A stretch of DNA of 64,000 nt from NCBI GenBank assembly GCA_021824635.1, contig JAKAKD010000030.1, positions 124,001 through 188,000 of the forward strand, in the 5' to 3' direction. The translations under genes and the position numbers were made by a program. This DNA is from Bacteroidota bacterium (GTDB taxonomy: Bacteria > Bacteroidota > Ignavibacteria > Ignavibacteriales > Melioribacteraceae). Below are positions 1 to 9,195 of this stretch, piece after piece; position 1 is the stretch's first letter; each line of letters starts with the position of its first letter. The notes under the pieces are model-generated. The model made no database searches. It saw only the letters and a list, made by a program, of their open reading frames with translations, and was not told the DNA's origin.

Positions 1-380
1 CTGCTGTTCAGAGCAGCTGAGTTTTTGTTTTGAAGTGAGTTGTTCTTTGCAGCATTACTGCCTTCTTCAATATTATTGCTTAGAATTGATTGACTGTCTA
101 CATTTTGTGCCGGATTGAGCAATGGATTATTAATTTGTTGGGATGCAGGAAGAAAAACAAATAATAAAATAATTGCAGTAACAACAACGGCAGAAGGAGC
201 TAAAAATTTTATCCAGTTGAAACTTTGTTTTTCTTCTTCAATTTTTCCAAAATTCTTGTTCTTAATCCGCGTCATCAAGTTATATTCAAAATTTTCGGGT
301 GCATCAATCTTTGGAAGATTTTGAAGATCTTTGATCATCTTGGAATAATTGTTTTCGTTTTCATTGTAGATAGTTTTCAT
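1..380 (-). CDS. Membrane-anchored putative anti-sigma partner (partial)
   Basis: Open reading frame that runs off the left edge, so the C-terminus is missing (about 126 codons visible). It starts with ATG three bases after the stop of the ECF sigma gene, behind a weak AAAGAG ribosome site, so the two are almost certainly co-transcribed. The visible protein has a charged, hydrophilic N-terminal part of about 62 residues, one hydrophobic membrane segment (about residues 63-82), then a Ser/Asn/Gln-rich stretch. That layout, with a cytoplasmic N-terminus and one membrane segment directly behind an ECF sigma factor, is typical of an anti-sigma factor. I see no zinc-binding HxxxCxxC signature, so the role rests on position and topology only. 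Confidence 0.6.
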   Translation of the reverse strand, partial: MKTIYNENENNYSKMIKDLQNLPKIDAPENFEYNLMTRIKNKNFGKIEEEKQSFNWIKFLAPSAVVVTAIILLFVFLPASQQINNPLLNPAQNVDSQSILSNNIEEGSNAAKNNSLQNKNSAALNS

Positions 381-383
381 AGG

Positions 384-968
384 CTACTCTTTATAAATAT
401 GTTTTAAGAGTTTTTGTAATTGCGCGCGACCGCGATTAATCCTTGATTTAACAGTTCCAATTGCAAGTCCCGTAATTTCAGAAATTTCTTCATACGACAA
501 ATCTTGTATATCCCTTAATACCACAACTTCTCTATAAACCGGTTTTACTTTCAGTAATGCTTTTTGAATTATTTCATTTCTAATTTCACCATCTGCAATC
601 TTTTCCGGTGAGCGGAACATTTTATCTTCGATTTGCGGTGTTTTTTCATCATCGTTATTACTTATCGAAAAAATACTTCTTCTGCGTCTTCTTTTTAATT
701 CATTCTTAGCAAGATTTCCAGCAATTGTATAGATCCATGTAGAAAACTTAGCAAATGATCTGTAAGAATCTTTGTTTAGATAAAACTTAATCATCGTATC
801 TTGGACAATATCAGTACAAACGTCTCTATCACCAACAAATCTATAAACAAAATTCATCAACGGATCTTTGTAACGTCTAACCAAAATTTCATAAGCTTCA
901 AGAGTATTGCTGTCTTGAAAATCTTTAATAAGTTCTTCGTCTTTTAATTCAGTCAGCGACTTATTCAA
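384..968 (-). CDS. RNA polymerase ECF-type sigma factor
   Basis: 194-residue sigma-70 family protein of ECF length. Region 2 (about residues 25-95) has the usual core-binding and -10 recognition helices, including the DIVQDTMIKFY stretch and FSTWIYTIAGN. A variable basic/acidic linker follows, then region 4 (about 130-190) with the helix-turn-helix YEEISEITGLAIGTVKSRI. It would direct RNA polymerase to a specific stress or envelope regulon. The only reasonable start is a TTG at 966-968; no ATG fits and no Shine-Dalgarno sequence is visible. A TATAAT-like box lies about 7 bases upstream and a GAAAC element further up, which could mean autoregulation or a leaderless message. The next gene downstream looks like its membrane anti-sigma partner. 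Family certain; regulon unknown. Confidence 0.9.
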   Translation of the reverse strand: MNKSLTELKDEELIKDFQDSNTLEAYEILVRRYKDPLMNFVYRFVGDRDVCTDIVQDTMIKFYLNKDSYRSFAKFSTWIYTIAGNLAKNELKRRRRRSIFSISNNDDEKTPQIEDKMFRSPEKIADGEIRNEIIQKALLKVKPVYREVVVLRDIQDLSYEEISEITGLAIGTVKSRINRGRAQLQKLLKHIYKE

Positions 969-1052
969 TGAGTATTATACCCTATCTTAAAAGAAATGTT
1001 TCAAAATTTTCTGGTTAATTTTAGCCATATAAGAAAATAAAAGCAACCGGAC

Positions 1053-2090
1053 TTAAACTAAAAAATCGGAAGAAACCTCTTGTCCCAGCATTTCCGATAT
1101 CAAAGTAAGTAAAACTGTCTTTGGATCGGCGGAAGTTGTTTTTATTGCAATATCTGCATTTAGAAGAGCGCGGGAGGCATTTAGTAACCGTTCGTCATTC
1201 ATCATATAACTTGCCTTTTTACAATTTACATAATAGCCCCAGCTTACACCGGCAGATTTGGCGGCTTCATTATCGTTTATTCCCAATTTTACCAATTCCA
1301 ATATTTGTGCAACAGTTAAAACAAACTTTGAAAGCATATTGATAATAACGACCATCTCCATACCCGAGTCAAAAAGATTATAAGCCACTTCAACGGCTTT
1401 TGGTTTATTCCCTTTACCTACAGCATCCTGAAGATTAAAAATTGAGTATTCTTTTGTTGGAGAAGCAATTTTGATAATATCTTCATTCGTAACTTTCTCT
1501 TTGTCCGGCAGGTAATTAAGCAGCTTTTGAAGTTGAATCTCGAGCAAAGACTTATCTTCGCCGACTATATCAACTAAAAACTGTGCAATGTTATCCGGGA
1601 AATTAATTCCAAGTTTTTTTGCTTTCTTCACAAGCCAGTCAACAAGTTCCTCACCGGTTGCAACACGAGCCTCAAATAATGCATGTATGTTTAACAAATT
1701 AGAGTATGGCTCTTTAGAAGGGTCCGATATCTTTCCGGATTGTGTTACAACTAAAATTGAAAAGTCGGGAGGATTTTTAATGAATGCTGACAATTCTTTT
1801 TTATCGTTAAATTTTTCGAAGTTTTTTACAATAATTAATTTTCTACCGCCGCCGAACGGAAATGATAAAGCCAAATCTAAAATTTGAGATAAGCTTTGGC
1901 TCTTTTCCGCACTGATCACTTCTTTGTCAAAATCAGAAAGGACAAAAGGGGCAACTGCTTTTTCGATAGTTTCTAATGCAAGATCTAAAGTATATTGATC
2001 TTCGCCGCAAAGGAAATAGACAGGAAGAAATTTATCTTTCGAAAGAGATTTTGAAATTTCTGTTACAGATGGAATTTGAATTTTAGCCAT
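1053..2090 (-). CDS. holA: DNA polymerase III delta subunit
   Basis: 345 residues, the normal length for HolA. The N-terminal domain shows the degenerate P-loop area FLCGEDQY (residues 26-33) and the conserved PFGGGRKLIIVKNFEKF strand (78-94). The middle has the helical lid pattern (about 145-195) and the C-terminus is the collar domain. The delta subunit opens the beta clamp and, with tau/gamma and delta-prime, loads it onto primed DNA. It is the last gene of a long minus-strand series, 37 bases after the cyclophilin gene. ATG start at 2090. Sequence conservation in this family is low, but length and both motifs agree. Confidence 0.9.
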   Translation of the reverse strand: MAKIQIPSVTEISKSLSKDKFLPVYFLCGEDQYTLDLALETIEKAVAPFVLSDFDKEVISAEKSQSLSQILDLALSFPFGGGRKLIIVKNFEKFNDKKELSAFIKNPPDFSILVVTQSGKISDPSKEPYSNLLNIHALFEARVATGEELVDWLVKKAKKLGINFPDNIAQFLVDIVGEDKSLLEIQLQKLLNYLPDKEKVTNEDIIKIASPTKEYSIFNLQDAVGKGNKPKAVEVAYNLFDSGMEMVVIINMLSKFVLTVAQILELVKLGINDNEAAKSAGVSWGYYVNCKKASYMMNDERLLNASRALLNADIAIKTTSADPKTVLLTLISEMLGQEVSSDFLV

Positions 2091-2127
2091 AGATCATCAA
2101 TTAAGTCTGCAAAATTTGTTCAACAAC

Positions 2128-2745
2128 TCAGCTAGCACGTTTTTCAATAATTATTTTTTGAATTGTAACCGTCTCAACCGGTTTTCCATTACTATCAGTT
2201 TTTAACTTACCGATATCATAGACAACATTCATCCCGCCAATAACTTTACCAAAAATAGTGTGTCTTCCATCCAGCCACGGCGCACCGGCAGTTGTGATGA
2301 AAAATTGGCTTCCGTTTGTATTCGGTCCGGCATTAGCCATTGCCAGAACGCCTGCATCATCAAAGTGAAAACTTCTAACAATTTCATCGTCAAATTTTTT
2401 ACCGTAAATACTTTCGCCGCCTTCGCCGGTACCTGTTGGATCGCCGCCCTGAATCATAAAATCTCTTATAACCCGATGAAATGTTAATCCATTGTAATAA
2501 CCTTTTACCGAAAGAGTAACAAAATTTTCAACTGTCTTAGGTGTTTCTTTTGCATATAATTCTAGTTCAAAAGTACCTTTGTTTGTTTTAACAACAGCAA
2601 CTACCTTCTCTCTTCCTTGCAAATCCAGCAATTGAGCCACAGTTGCGCCGTCTTGAGATGACTGCAAAACTTTTGGTTTACATGATAGACAAAAAAACAT
2701 CATTGCAATTGCAAAAACTGTAATTATTATTTTTCTTTTATTCAT
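2128..2745 (-). CDS. Cyclophilin-type peptidyl-prolyl isomerase, probable lipoprotein
   Basis: 205 residues. The first 22 form a lipoprotein-type signal (basic MNKRK, hydrophobic core, then CLSC with Cys22 as the probable lipidated residue; the -3 position is Cys rather than Leu, so the lipobox is slightly unusual). The cyclophilin domain (about 48-200) carries the catalytic FHRVI (Arg91), IQGGDP, NGSQFFIT and the WLDGRHTIFGKV motif. It accelerates cis-trans proline isomerisation, presumably during folding of exported proteins in the periplasm. It lies 10 bases after uppP in an envelope-rich series (lolA, flippase, outer-membrane protein, uppP). A strong family call; which proteins it folds cannot be read from sequence. 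Confidence 0.93.
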   Translation of the reverse strand: MNKRKIIITVFAIAMMFFCLSCKPKVLQSSQDGATVAQLLDLQGREKVVAVVKTNKGTFELELYAKETPKTVENFVTLSVKGYYNGLTFHRVIRDFMIQGGDPTGTGEGGESIYGKKFDDEIVRSFHFDDAGVLAMANAGPNTNGSQFFITTAGAPWLDGRHTIFGKVIGGMNVVYDIGKLKTDSNGKPVETVTIQKIIIEKRAS

Positions 2746-2755
2746 TTCATAATCC

Positions 2756-3604
2756 TTATGGTAATATTATTCCTTTTCCAAGAAGAATTAAAATAATTAT
2801 ACCGGCAATAATTCTATATACAATGAAAACAAATGTCGAATTCTTTTTTAAATATTTAAGAAGCAATCCGATGGAAAGATAACCAACAACAGCAGACGCA
2901 ATAGTTGCAACAATCATATTGATCATTCCATCATGGTCAATATATTTTAGCGATTGATAGAATTCCAGCAATCCGCTTGCTGCAACAGCTGGAATGCTCA
3001 TTAAAAAGGAGAAGCGCGCCGCAGTCTCACGGTCAAATCCCAAAAATAAACCGGCTGTTATTGTTGTGCCCGATCGAGAAGAACCGGGTATAAGCGCGAA
3101 TGATTGTGCAAATCCGATGATTACTGCATCATACCACTTAAAATCTTTGGTCTTGCGTGTAAATCTGCCGGTCTTTTCTGCAACAGCAAGAATTATTGCC
3201 AGAACAATTAAACTTCCGGCAATGATATATAAATCTTTTGTAAGCACACCTTCAATAATATGTTTGAAACCAAGACCGATCACGGCAACCGGAAGAGTTG
3301 CAAAAACCAAGTACCAGCCCATTTTTGAATTCATTGTTTGTTCGTTAAATTTTTTACGGTCAAGAAGATTATCGTGTATAAAATCTTCAAGAATTAAAAG
3401 TAAGTCCTTCCAAAAATATAATACTACCGCAAGAAGAGTTCCGAGTTGAATAACGGCAATAAACGCTGTCCAGCGCTCCGGATTATCAGACGATATTAAG
3501 TTCATCAACTTACCGGCTACTGTTAAATGTCCGGTGCTGCTGATAGGTAGAAATTCTGTAATACCTTGTATGATTCCCAACAAAATTGCTTCAATAGTAT
3601 TCAA
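2756..3604 (-). CDS. uppP: Undecaprenyl-diphosphatase
   Basis: 282 residues, about eight hydrophobic segments, matching the BacA/UppP family in length. Both signatures are present: the N-terminal ITEFLPISSTGH (15-26) preceded by GIIQG, and the PGSSRSGTT loop at about 172-180 that forms the phosphatase site. The enzyme removes one phosphate from undecaprenyl pyrophosphate so that the lipid carrier can be reused for peptidoglycan and surface polysaccharide. It sits 9 bases behind a predicted outer-membrane protein and just ahead of the cyclophilin. ATG start at 3604. Confidence 0.96.
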   Translation of the reverse strand: MNTIEAILLGIIQGITEFLPISSTGHLTVAGKLMNLISSDNPERWTAFIAVIQLGTLLAVVLYFWKDLLLILEDFIHDNLLDRKKFNEQTMNSKMGWYLVFATLPVAVIGLGFKHIIEGVLTKDLYIIAGSLIVLAIILAVAEKTGRFTRKTKDFKWYDAVIIGFAQSFALIPGSSRSGTTITAGLFLGFDRETAARFSFLMSIPAVAASGLLEFYQSLKYIDHDGMINMIVATIASAVVGYLSIGLLLKYLKKNSTFVFIVYRIIAGIIILILLGKGIILP

Positions 3605-3613
3605 GACTAACCT

Positions 3614-4261
3614 CTAAAGAATAAATGTTACGCCTAAATAAATCCCAAAAGAGAAAGCGTTTAAATTTAGTTTTTCACCTGTCGCGTTATTGACAATAGA
3701 CGGTTTTTGTGGATTAGTAACGTCTCCTGTTACGTCATAACGTAAATTGGTTCCTATTAATGCATAAAAATTTTTGCTTAGCAGTGTGTTTCCTTCCGCT
3801 TTTAATATCAATCCATATCCGCTTGCCGAATAGTTGGTTGAAGTGTTTATTTTTTCCGAAAGTGAAACAAATCTAGGTCCAACACCGCCGCCAAATTTAA
3901 ATTGGTACCCTTCACCTGGAAGAATATAATAAGCAAGAACACTGGGTCTATGCATAATAAAAGCAATCTCATATGCTCCGCCAGAACTTAATGAAGCTGT
4001 GTAGGAATCAATCATTAAATCATATTCCAGACCGAGAGCAAATGAATTGGATAATTTATAATCAGCTTCACCCGAAAAACTAATGGAACTTTTGAACGAT
4101 GGAAGAATATTACCTCCCGAGGCAAAACCGGAGGAATTAACATAATCTCGAAATGACGGAGAAGATCTGAAATCGAGACCCATTGACAAACTTAAATCCC
4201 ACTGAGCCGAAATATTATTTACAGCTGAAATAAAAATTATGAGCAAAAATATTTTTTTCAT
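3614..4261 (-). CDS. Outer-membrane beta-barrel protein, unknown role
   Basis: 215 residues with a clear signal peptide (basic MKK, hydrophobic core, probable cleavage after the Ala of NISA, about residue 19). The rest alternates polar and hydrophobic residues in short strands rich in Gly, Tyr and Ser and ends in an aliphatic/aromatic strand, as in small 8- to 10-strand outer-membrane barrels. The ATG overlaps the stop of the upstream flippase-like gene by four bases (ATGA), so the two are translationally coupled. I cannot name a specific family or ligand; the call is structural. Confidence 0.7.
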   Translation of the reverse strand: MKKIFLLIIFISAVNNISAQWDLSLSMGLDFRSSPSFRDYVNSSGFASGGNILPSFKSSISFSGEADYKLSNSFALGLEYDLMIDSYTASLSSGGAYEIAFIMHRPSVLAYYILPGEGYQFKFGGGVGPRFVSLSEKINTSTNYSASGYGLILKAEGNTLLSKNFYALIGTNLRYDVTGDVTNPQKPSIVNNATGEKLNLNAFSFGIYLGVTFIL

Positions 4262-5328
4262 TTTTCTTCCGTATTGATACTAAATACTGAAAGGAACGAT
4301 TCTCTTTTTAAGCCTTTCTTTAAACGGCTTACATTTACAATATATATTATAATGAGCGTTGAAATCACAAAAAGCAGATACGAAATAAAGTGTGTTAACA
4401 ATGCATAAGCGGCACTTACTTCGTAACCGAAACTGAATAGCTGAGTGAGCACAAAAATTGAGATCAAATGATAAGGACCGGTTCCGCCCGGTGTCGGTAT
4501 CATTGCGCTAAAAGAACTAATAGTCATTACAATCCATGCCATTGCAAATGTAACTCTGCCCGTATATTCCATTCCAAAAATATAAAAGCCTACATAAGAA
4601 TTTAACGCGTAAAGAAGAAGAATTACCGCTGACCAGATAACCAACATTATAATATTTTTTGTTCCTTTGATGCTTGAAAGTCCGCTGATTAGAGTATTAA
4701 ATAGTCCTTCTAAACGGCTTTCAAGATTTTTATTAATTTTGGCTGCCAGTTTTAAAAATATATTTTTAAATAATTCTTGATAACGAACAAGCAAAAACAA
4801 AAATACCGTTGCTAAGAAAATTAAAATATATCCGATAATAAGAGAAGTCTTCAGCCAACTGACTTCATTATATAAATCTCCGGAGTAGAGACTTACGCTA
4901 ATTAATGCGGCTAATGCAAATGTTGCAATATCAATTATCCTCTCGACTACAATTGTTCCTATTGCCGACGTACGCGAAATATTTTCCCATCTGCCAAAGA
5001 ATAAACCTCTGTAAAGCTCTCCCAAACGAGGAATAACGCAACTCACTCCATATCCGACCATCACCGAGCCGAAAAGATGAAATGTAGATACATCTTTCTT
5101 AACAGACTTGATCATATAACGCCACCTGAGCGCGCGGGCAAGATGCGAAGCAAAAAAGACAATTACATAAAGAAAAATTGCCAATAAGGAAGATTGTGCA
5201 ATAAGTGAAAGTGATTTTTGAAGATCAATACCTTTAAAAGCAAAATAGAGAAACAGAATTGTAAGGATGACCGGGAAAAAATAACCTGCTACTTTTGCCA
5301 GTTGATTATTTGTTTTACCTGAGGTCAA
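4258..5328 (-). CDS. Flippase-like membrane protein (lysylphosphatidylglycerol synthase TM family)
   Basis: 356 residues with about eight hydrophobic helices. The pattern matches the UPF0104/MprF N-terminal flippase-like family: the LARALRWRYM motif after the second helix, GELYRGLFFGRW in the second third, and PTPGGTGPYH near residue 275. Members move or help synthesise lipids across the inner membrane, but substrates are mostly unknown and no aminoacyl transferase domain is attached here. It overlaps lolA upstream by 14 bases and the barrel protein downstream by 4 bases, so all three form a tight operon. A link to envelope lipid or lipoprotein traffic is an inference from that context. Confidence 0.82.
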   Translation of the reverse strand: MTSGKTNNQLAKVAGYFFPVILTILFLYFAFKGIDLQKSLSLIAQSSLLAIFLYVIVFFASHLARALRWRYMIKSVKKDVSTFHLFGSVMVGYGVSCVIPRLGELYRGLFFGRWENISRTSAIGTIVVERIIDIATFALAALISVSLYSGDLYNEVSWLKTSLIIGYILIFLATVFLFLLVRYQELFKNIFLKLAAKINKNLESRLEGLFNTLISGLSSIKGTKNIIMLVIWSAVILLLYALNSYVGFYIFGMEYTGRVTFAMAWIVMTISSFSAMIPTPGGTGPYHLISIFVLTQLFSFGYEVSAAYALLTHFISYLLFVISTLIIIYIVNVSRLKKGLKRESFLSVFSINTEEK

Positions 5329-5932
5329 TAATCTTTATTCCTTTGGGAGGATAATATGTAAATCGTGAATCCGGTAAATCTTGATTAATTTTTAAATCCG
5401 TAAACTGAAAAGCATAACGCATATCGCCGCGGTCAAGGACTTCTATTCTAGAAATCATTCCATCGTTTGTAATCCAGATCTTAACATACTTGAATTCCAT
5501 ATCTTGATCTTTAGGAGTAAGATCAATGCATATCTCTCCTTTAGTTGACTCTTCCGTTACAATTTTATTTTTACAGAGAGGCGGGTAATCGAACACAAAC
5601 CGTTCAAGCGAAAAAGATGTCGGGTCATCGCTAAGGTTACTTATCACTACTCTGTTAAACCGTTTATCGTTATTCCAGATTGTCTGTCCATCCGAAACAA
5701 TGAACTGATTTTTTAGATCTACAATAAATTTATTTTTTCTTTTGTATGAAAATTTACCGGCACTTTTTCCTTGGTCGTGACCCTGAGCGTCAAAATAATT
5801 TTGCGAAAAATTTGCCGTAAAATTGGTTATTGAATTGAACTTGTTCTGAACTTTTTTAATGTAATCGTTTGCAGACTGGGAATAAATTATTGATGAAACT
5901 AAACAAATGAATATGAAGATTTTCGTTTTCAT
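5315..5932 (-). CDS. lolA: Outer-membrane lipoprotein carrier protein LolA
   Basis: 205 residues. A Sec signal peptide (about 1-18, ending IIYSQS) precedes the LolA domain: an N-terminal helix with the ITNFTANFSQNYFD pattern typical of the family, a half-barrel containing GKFSYKRKNKFIVD and IVSDGQTIWNND, and a C-terminal strand ending PPKGIKIID. LolA ferries lipoproteins from the inner-membrane LolCDE complex through the periplasm to the outer membrane. It follows ftsK by a single base and overlaps the flippase-like gene, an arrangement (ftsK-lolA) seen in many Gram-negative bacteria. Confidence is high. Confidence 0.93.
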   Translation of the reverse strand: MKTKIFIFICLVSSIIYSQSANDYIKKVQNKFNSITNFTANFSQNYFDAQGHDQGKSAGKFSYKRKNKFIVDLKNQFIVSDGQTIWNNDKRFNRVVISNLSDDPTSFSLERFVFDYPPLCKNKIVTEESTKGEICIDLTPKDQDMEFKYVKIWITNDGMISRIEVLDRGDMRYAFQFTDLKINQDLPDSRFTYYPPKGIKIIDLR

Positions 5933-5933
5933 T

Positions 5934-8402
5934 TTATAATGATCTCAAAATAGTTTCGAGTTGTTCTTCACTATCAACAATAACCTCACGCGCTTTACTT
6001 CCTTCAGACGGACCAACAATTCCAGCTTGTTCAAGCTGATCAACAATTCTTGCGGCACGGGAATAACCCAACTTTAATCTTCTTTGCAGTAAAGATACGG
6101 AACCTTGTTGATGCCTTACAATAACACGTGCCGCCTCTTCAAACATCGGATCGAGATCGCTCATAAAATCGCCTTGAGCTTCTTTCCGTTTATCATAAAG
6201 AGAAGGAAGAAAATATCTTTTTGAAAAACCTTTCTGAACGTAAATGAAATTTGTAATCTTTTCAACTTCTTCCGTAGAGATAAATGCATTTTGAATACGA
6301 ATCGGTTTTGGCATTCCACCCGGTAAAAACAACATGTCGCCCATTCCAAGTAATTGCTCTGCACCGTTCATATCAAGAATAGTTCTGGAATCAATTTTGG
6401 TTGCAACCTGGTAAGCCATACGCGCGCTGAAATTTGCTTTAATAACGCCTGTGATAACATTAACTGACGGTCTTTGTGTAGCAAGTATTAGATGAATTCC
6501 AACAGCACGGGCAAGCTGAGCAAGACGCGCAATCGGTTCTTCAACTTCTTTACCGGATGTAATCATCAGATCCGCTAACTCGTCAATTACAACTACGATA
6601 TAAGGCATCTTATGATGCTTCATCTCGTCAGTATCTTTTGGACGTGATTTTGGATTCAAAACTTTTTTGTTATAATCTACAATGTTACGCACTCCCACCT
6701 TGGCAAGTTTATCGTAACGTTTTTCCATTTCATATTCTACTGCTTTCAAAGCAAGGAGAGCGTTGGATGGATTTGTAATTATCTCCTCTTCCAAATCCGG
6801 CGAGACGGCTAGAAAATGTTTGCTAAGTTTTTTATAGAAAGACAATTCAATTTTTTTCGGATCAATAATTACAAACTTTACATCCGATGGATGTTTTGCG
6901 TAAATCAAACTGTTCAAGATCATATTGATGCCGACACTTTTACCGGAACCGGTTGATCCGGCAATTAACATATGAGGCATTTTTGCCAAATCGGTAATAT
7001 AAACTTCGCCGGAAATTGTTTTACCAAGCGCTAACGGAAGTTCATCTTTCGACTCAGCTATTTTTTTTAATACAGAACTCGCTCTTACAATTGAAGCATG
7101 AGCATTAGGAATTTCAACACCAATTGCGCTCTTGCCCGGAATAGGCGCAATAATTCTAATTCCGCGCGCGGCAAGAGCTAACGCAATATCATGTTCAAGA
7201 CTTACAATGCGGCTGATCTTTACACCGGGAGCCGGTACAATTTCATAAAGCGTTACAACCGGACCGGGCGTTACAGTTATATCATCAATCTGAATATCGA
7301 AGAGAGCCAATTTATCTTTTAACAGAGCAGCATTCCGCTTTAATTCACTTTCATTAACTTTTATCTCTTCATCATCCGGAGGAGTAAGTAAACTAATTGT
7401 GGGCGGTTTGTATTCAATTTTTTCTTCCCACTGATCCGGCATTGTTGCTTCTGCCGCTTTATCAACAGCCGGAATTATATCATCATCTTCTTTGGGTTTG
7501 GCTTCCCCTTTTTTTGTTTTAGAGTCGGAAATTTTTTCAGTAACTGGCACCGGAGTTTTTTCCGCTTGGTCTTTTTTAACAATCGTTATTTTTGTTTTCG
7601 GCTCTACTACTTCTTCTTCGGCATCTTCTTCTTTTGCTTTGAATAATGATTTTAATTTACTGTCGCCGCGAAGGTTTTTTATTTTTTCAAGGTTGCTTTC
7701 AACATCTGTGTTAAGCGGAGCTACAATTTTTACATCTTCTTTCTCTTTATCGCGGAATAAATTCTTGATGAACTCAATTACCGAACTGAATTTAAAATCG
7801 AATGCAATAATTAGCGTAACAAGAATTGAAGCGCTTAAAAAGATTATGCTGCCAAGCCCGCCAAGTAATCTGCTGATTATTGTGCCGAAGAAAAATCCGA
7901 TTTTTCCGGAAAGTTCATGATAATCTACAAACAGAGCTATTTCCGGTGTGTATTGAAGCATTCCGAAAAAAGTTGAGAGTAAAATTCCCATTACAAGAAG
8001 GAAATTAGAAAAGTAGAGCGCCAGTTTATAATTCTTCTCTTTGCTTAAAACAGCATAGCCCCACAAAAACATTATTGCTGGAAAAATTATAGAGAAATAG
8101 CCGATTGTTGAACGGACAAAAAAGTAGGAAACGTAAGCGCCAAAAATTCCAAGCCAGTTATGAGTTGTTGCAGCTTTATTCATCAGCTCGGGACTGCCGT
8201 TAAAAACTCCGAACAAACCTAAAAAATTATATGGGAAATAGGATTCGTCATCACGTGAGTAAGAAAGAATGCTAAGAAAAATAAGAAGAGCAACAACTAC
8301 TAAAAAAATGGCTAGCAGTTTTTTTTTCTTTTCCGGAGAAACGACAAAAAAATTTTCTCCCGCAGAAGAAGAACTTTCTTTTGATTTATTTTTCTTCGGC
8401 AT
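5934..8402 (-). CDS. ftsK: DNA translocase FtsK/SpoIIIE
   Basis: 822 residues. The N-terminus has four membrane helices (about 28-200), then a charged, proline/lysine/glutamate-rich linker (about 220-350). The motor has Walker A AGSTGSGKS near residue 480 and Walker B VVVIDELADLM near 605. The C-terminal gamma winged helix (about 755-815) contains GSVSLLQRRLKLGYSRAARI and contacts the polar KOPS-type DNA sequences. FtsK pumps chromosome DNA through the closing septum and activates XerCD recombination. The gene is followed directly by lolA and preceded, 2 bases away, by comB. The linker is short compared with the E. coli protein but normal for this phylum. Confidence 0.97.
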   Translation of the reverse strand: MPKKNKSKESSSSAGENFFVVSPEKKKKLLAIFLVVVALLIFLSILSYSRDDESYFPYNFLGLFGVFNGSPELMNKAATTHNWLGIFGAYVSYFFVRSTIGYFSIIFPAIMFLWGYAVLSKEKNYKLALYFSNFLLVMGILLSTFFGMLQYTPEIALFVDYHELSGKIGFFFGTIISRLLGGLGSIIFLSASILVTLIIAFDFKFSSVIEFIKNLFRDKEKEDVKIVAPLNTDVESNLEKIKNLRGDSKLKSLFKAKEEDAEEEVVEPKTKITIVKKDQAEKTPVPVTEKISDSKTKKGEAKPKEDDDIIPAVDKAAEATMPDQWEEKIEYKPPTISLLTPPDDEEIKVNESELKRNAALLKDKLALFDIQIDDITVTPGPVVTLYEIVPAPGVKISRIVSLEHDIALALAARGIRIIAPIPGKSAIGVEIPNAHASIVRASSVLKKIAESKDELPLALGKTISGEVYITDLAKMPHMLIAGSTGSGKSVGINMILNSLIYAKHPSDVKFVIIDPKKIELSFYKKLSKHFLAVSPDLEEEIITNPSNALLALKAVEYEMEKRYDKLAKVGVRNIVDYNKKVLNPKSRPKDTDEMKHHKMPYIVVVIDELADLMITSGKEVEEPIARLAQLARAVGIHLILATQRPSVNVITGVIKANFSARMAYQVATKIDSRTILDMNGAEQLLGMGDMLFLPGGMPKPIRIQNAFISTEEVEKITNFIYVQKGFSKRYFLPSLYDKRKEAQGDFMSDLDPMFEEAARVIVRHQQGSVSLLQRRLKLGYSRAARIVDQLEQAGIVGPSEGSKAREVIVDSEEQLETILRSL

Positions 8403-8404
8403 TA

Positions 8405-9172
8405 TTAGGAAACTTTGGGTTCGTTAACAAGGTTATTTTGTGCCGTTAGAGTCTCTAACTTCTTAATTGCACCGGAAATATAATACGGAATCAATTCGGT
8501 AGTTCCAAATTGCGCACATTCCTTTATATCAGCCCCGAAACCATTCTCAATTAAGAGTTGTCCGTGTTCGGTTTCTTTCAACATTTTAGAAATATTTTTA
8601 CCAAAAGATTTATTCAAGACCAAACTCGCTCTTCCGGAATCGCTGATTTCAAGATCTGTGCTAACTTTATCCATCTCACTAATAAGTCTGCCTGCACATA
8701 CCGCATCTTCTAAGTTGAAATTTCCGTTGGTTCCGGAACAAATTATTTCCACATCCTTATTAAGATGCAAAAGATGATTGGCAACAGTTGGAAGATTATT
8801 AAAACTACAGATGAAAAGATTTTCGGAAAATTTAGCTTTAACAATCGTTTTAGAACCGTTGGTAGTATAAAGAATAATAGATTTGCCTGCAACAACATCC
8901 GGCGTATATTCCAATGGCGAGTTGCCGAGATTAAAACCCTCAACTTTTTTTGTATTACGCTCTCCGCTAAGAATTGTTTGTCCGCCGAAAGCGTTGCCAG
9001 AGACTTTCATAGCAAAATCAACTGTGCTAACTGGAATAACTTCCCGTGCCCCGTTTGTAAGTGCGGTAACAATAACAGTTGAAGCACGTAGAATATCTAT
9101 AACAACAGAAGTTTTTCCGCTGAAATAAAGATCGTCAAAATGCAGATTTGAATAATGGACGTTAATTTTCAT
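8405..9172 (-). CDS. comB: 2-phosphosulfolactate phosphatase family protein
   Basis: 255 residues matching the ComB family: VVIDILRASTVIVTALTNGA near the N-terminus, LSGERNTKKVEGFNLGNSP, LYTTNGSKTI, and CSGTNGNFNLEDAVCAGRL in the second half. In methanogens the enzyme hydrolyses 2-phosphosulfolactate in coenzyme M synthesis. No comA, comC or other coenzyme M gene is seen nearby, so in this bacterium the substrate may be a different sulfonate or phospho-acid. It lies between gcvT (23 bases) and ftsK (2 bases). Family assignment is firm; physiological role is open. Confidence 0.9.
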   Translation of the reverse strand: MKINVHYSNLHFDDLYFSGKTSVVIDILRASTVIVTALTNGAREVIPVSTVDFAMKVSGNAFGGQTILSGERNTKKVEGFNLGNSPLEYTPDVVAGKSIILYTTNGSKTIVKAKFSENLFICSFNNLPTVANHLLHLNKDVEIICSGTNGNFNLEDAVCAGRLISEMDKVSTDLEISDSGRASLVLNKSFGKNISKMLKETEHGQLLIENGFGADIKECAQFGTTELIPYYISGAIKKLETLTAQNNLVNEPKVS

Positions 9173-9195
9173 TTGAAGAATAAAACCTTTTTGGA

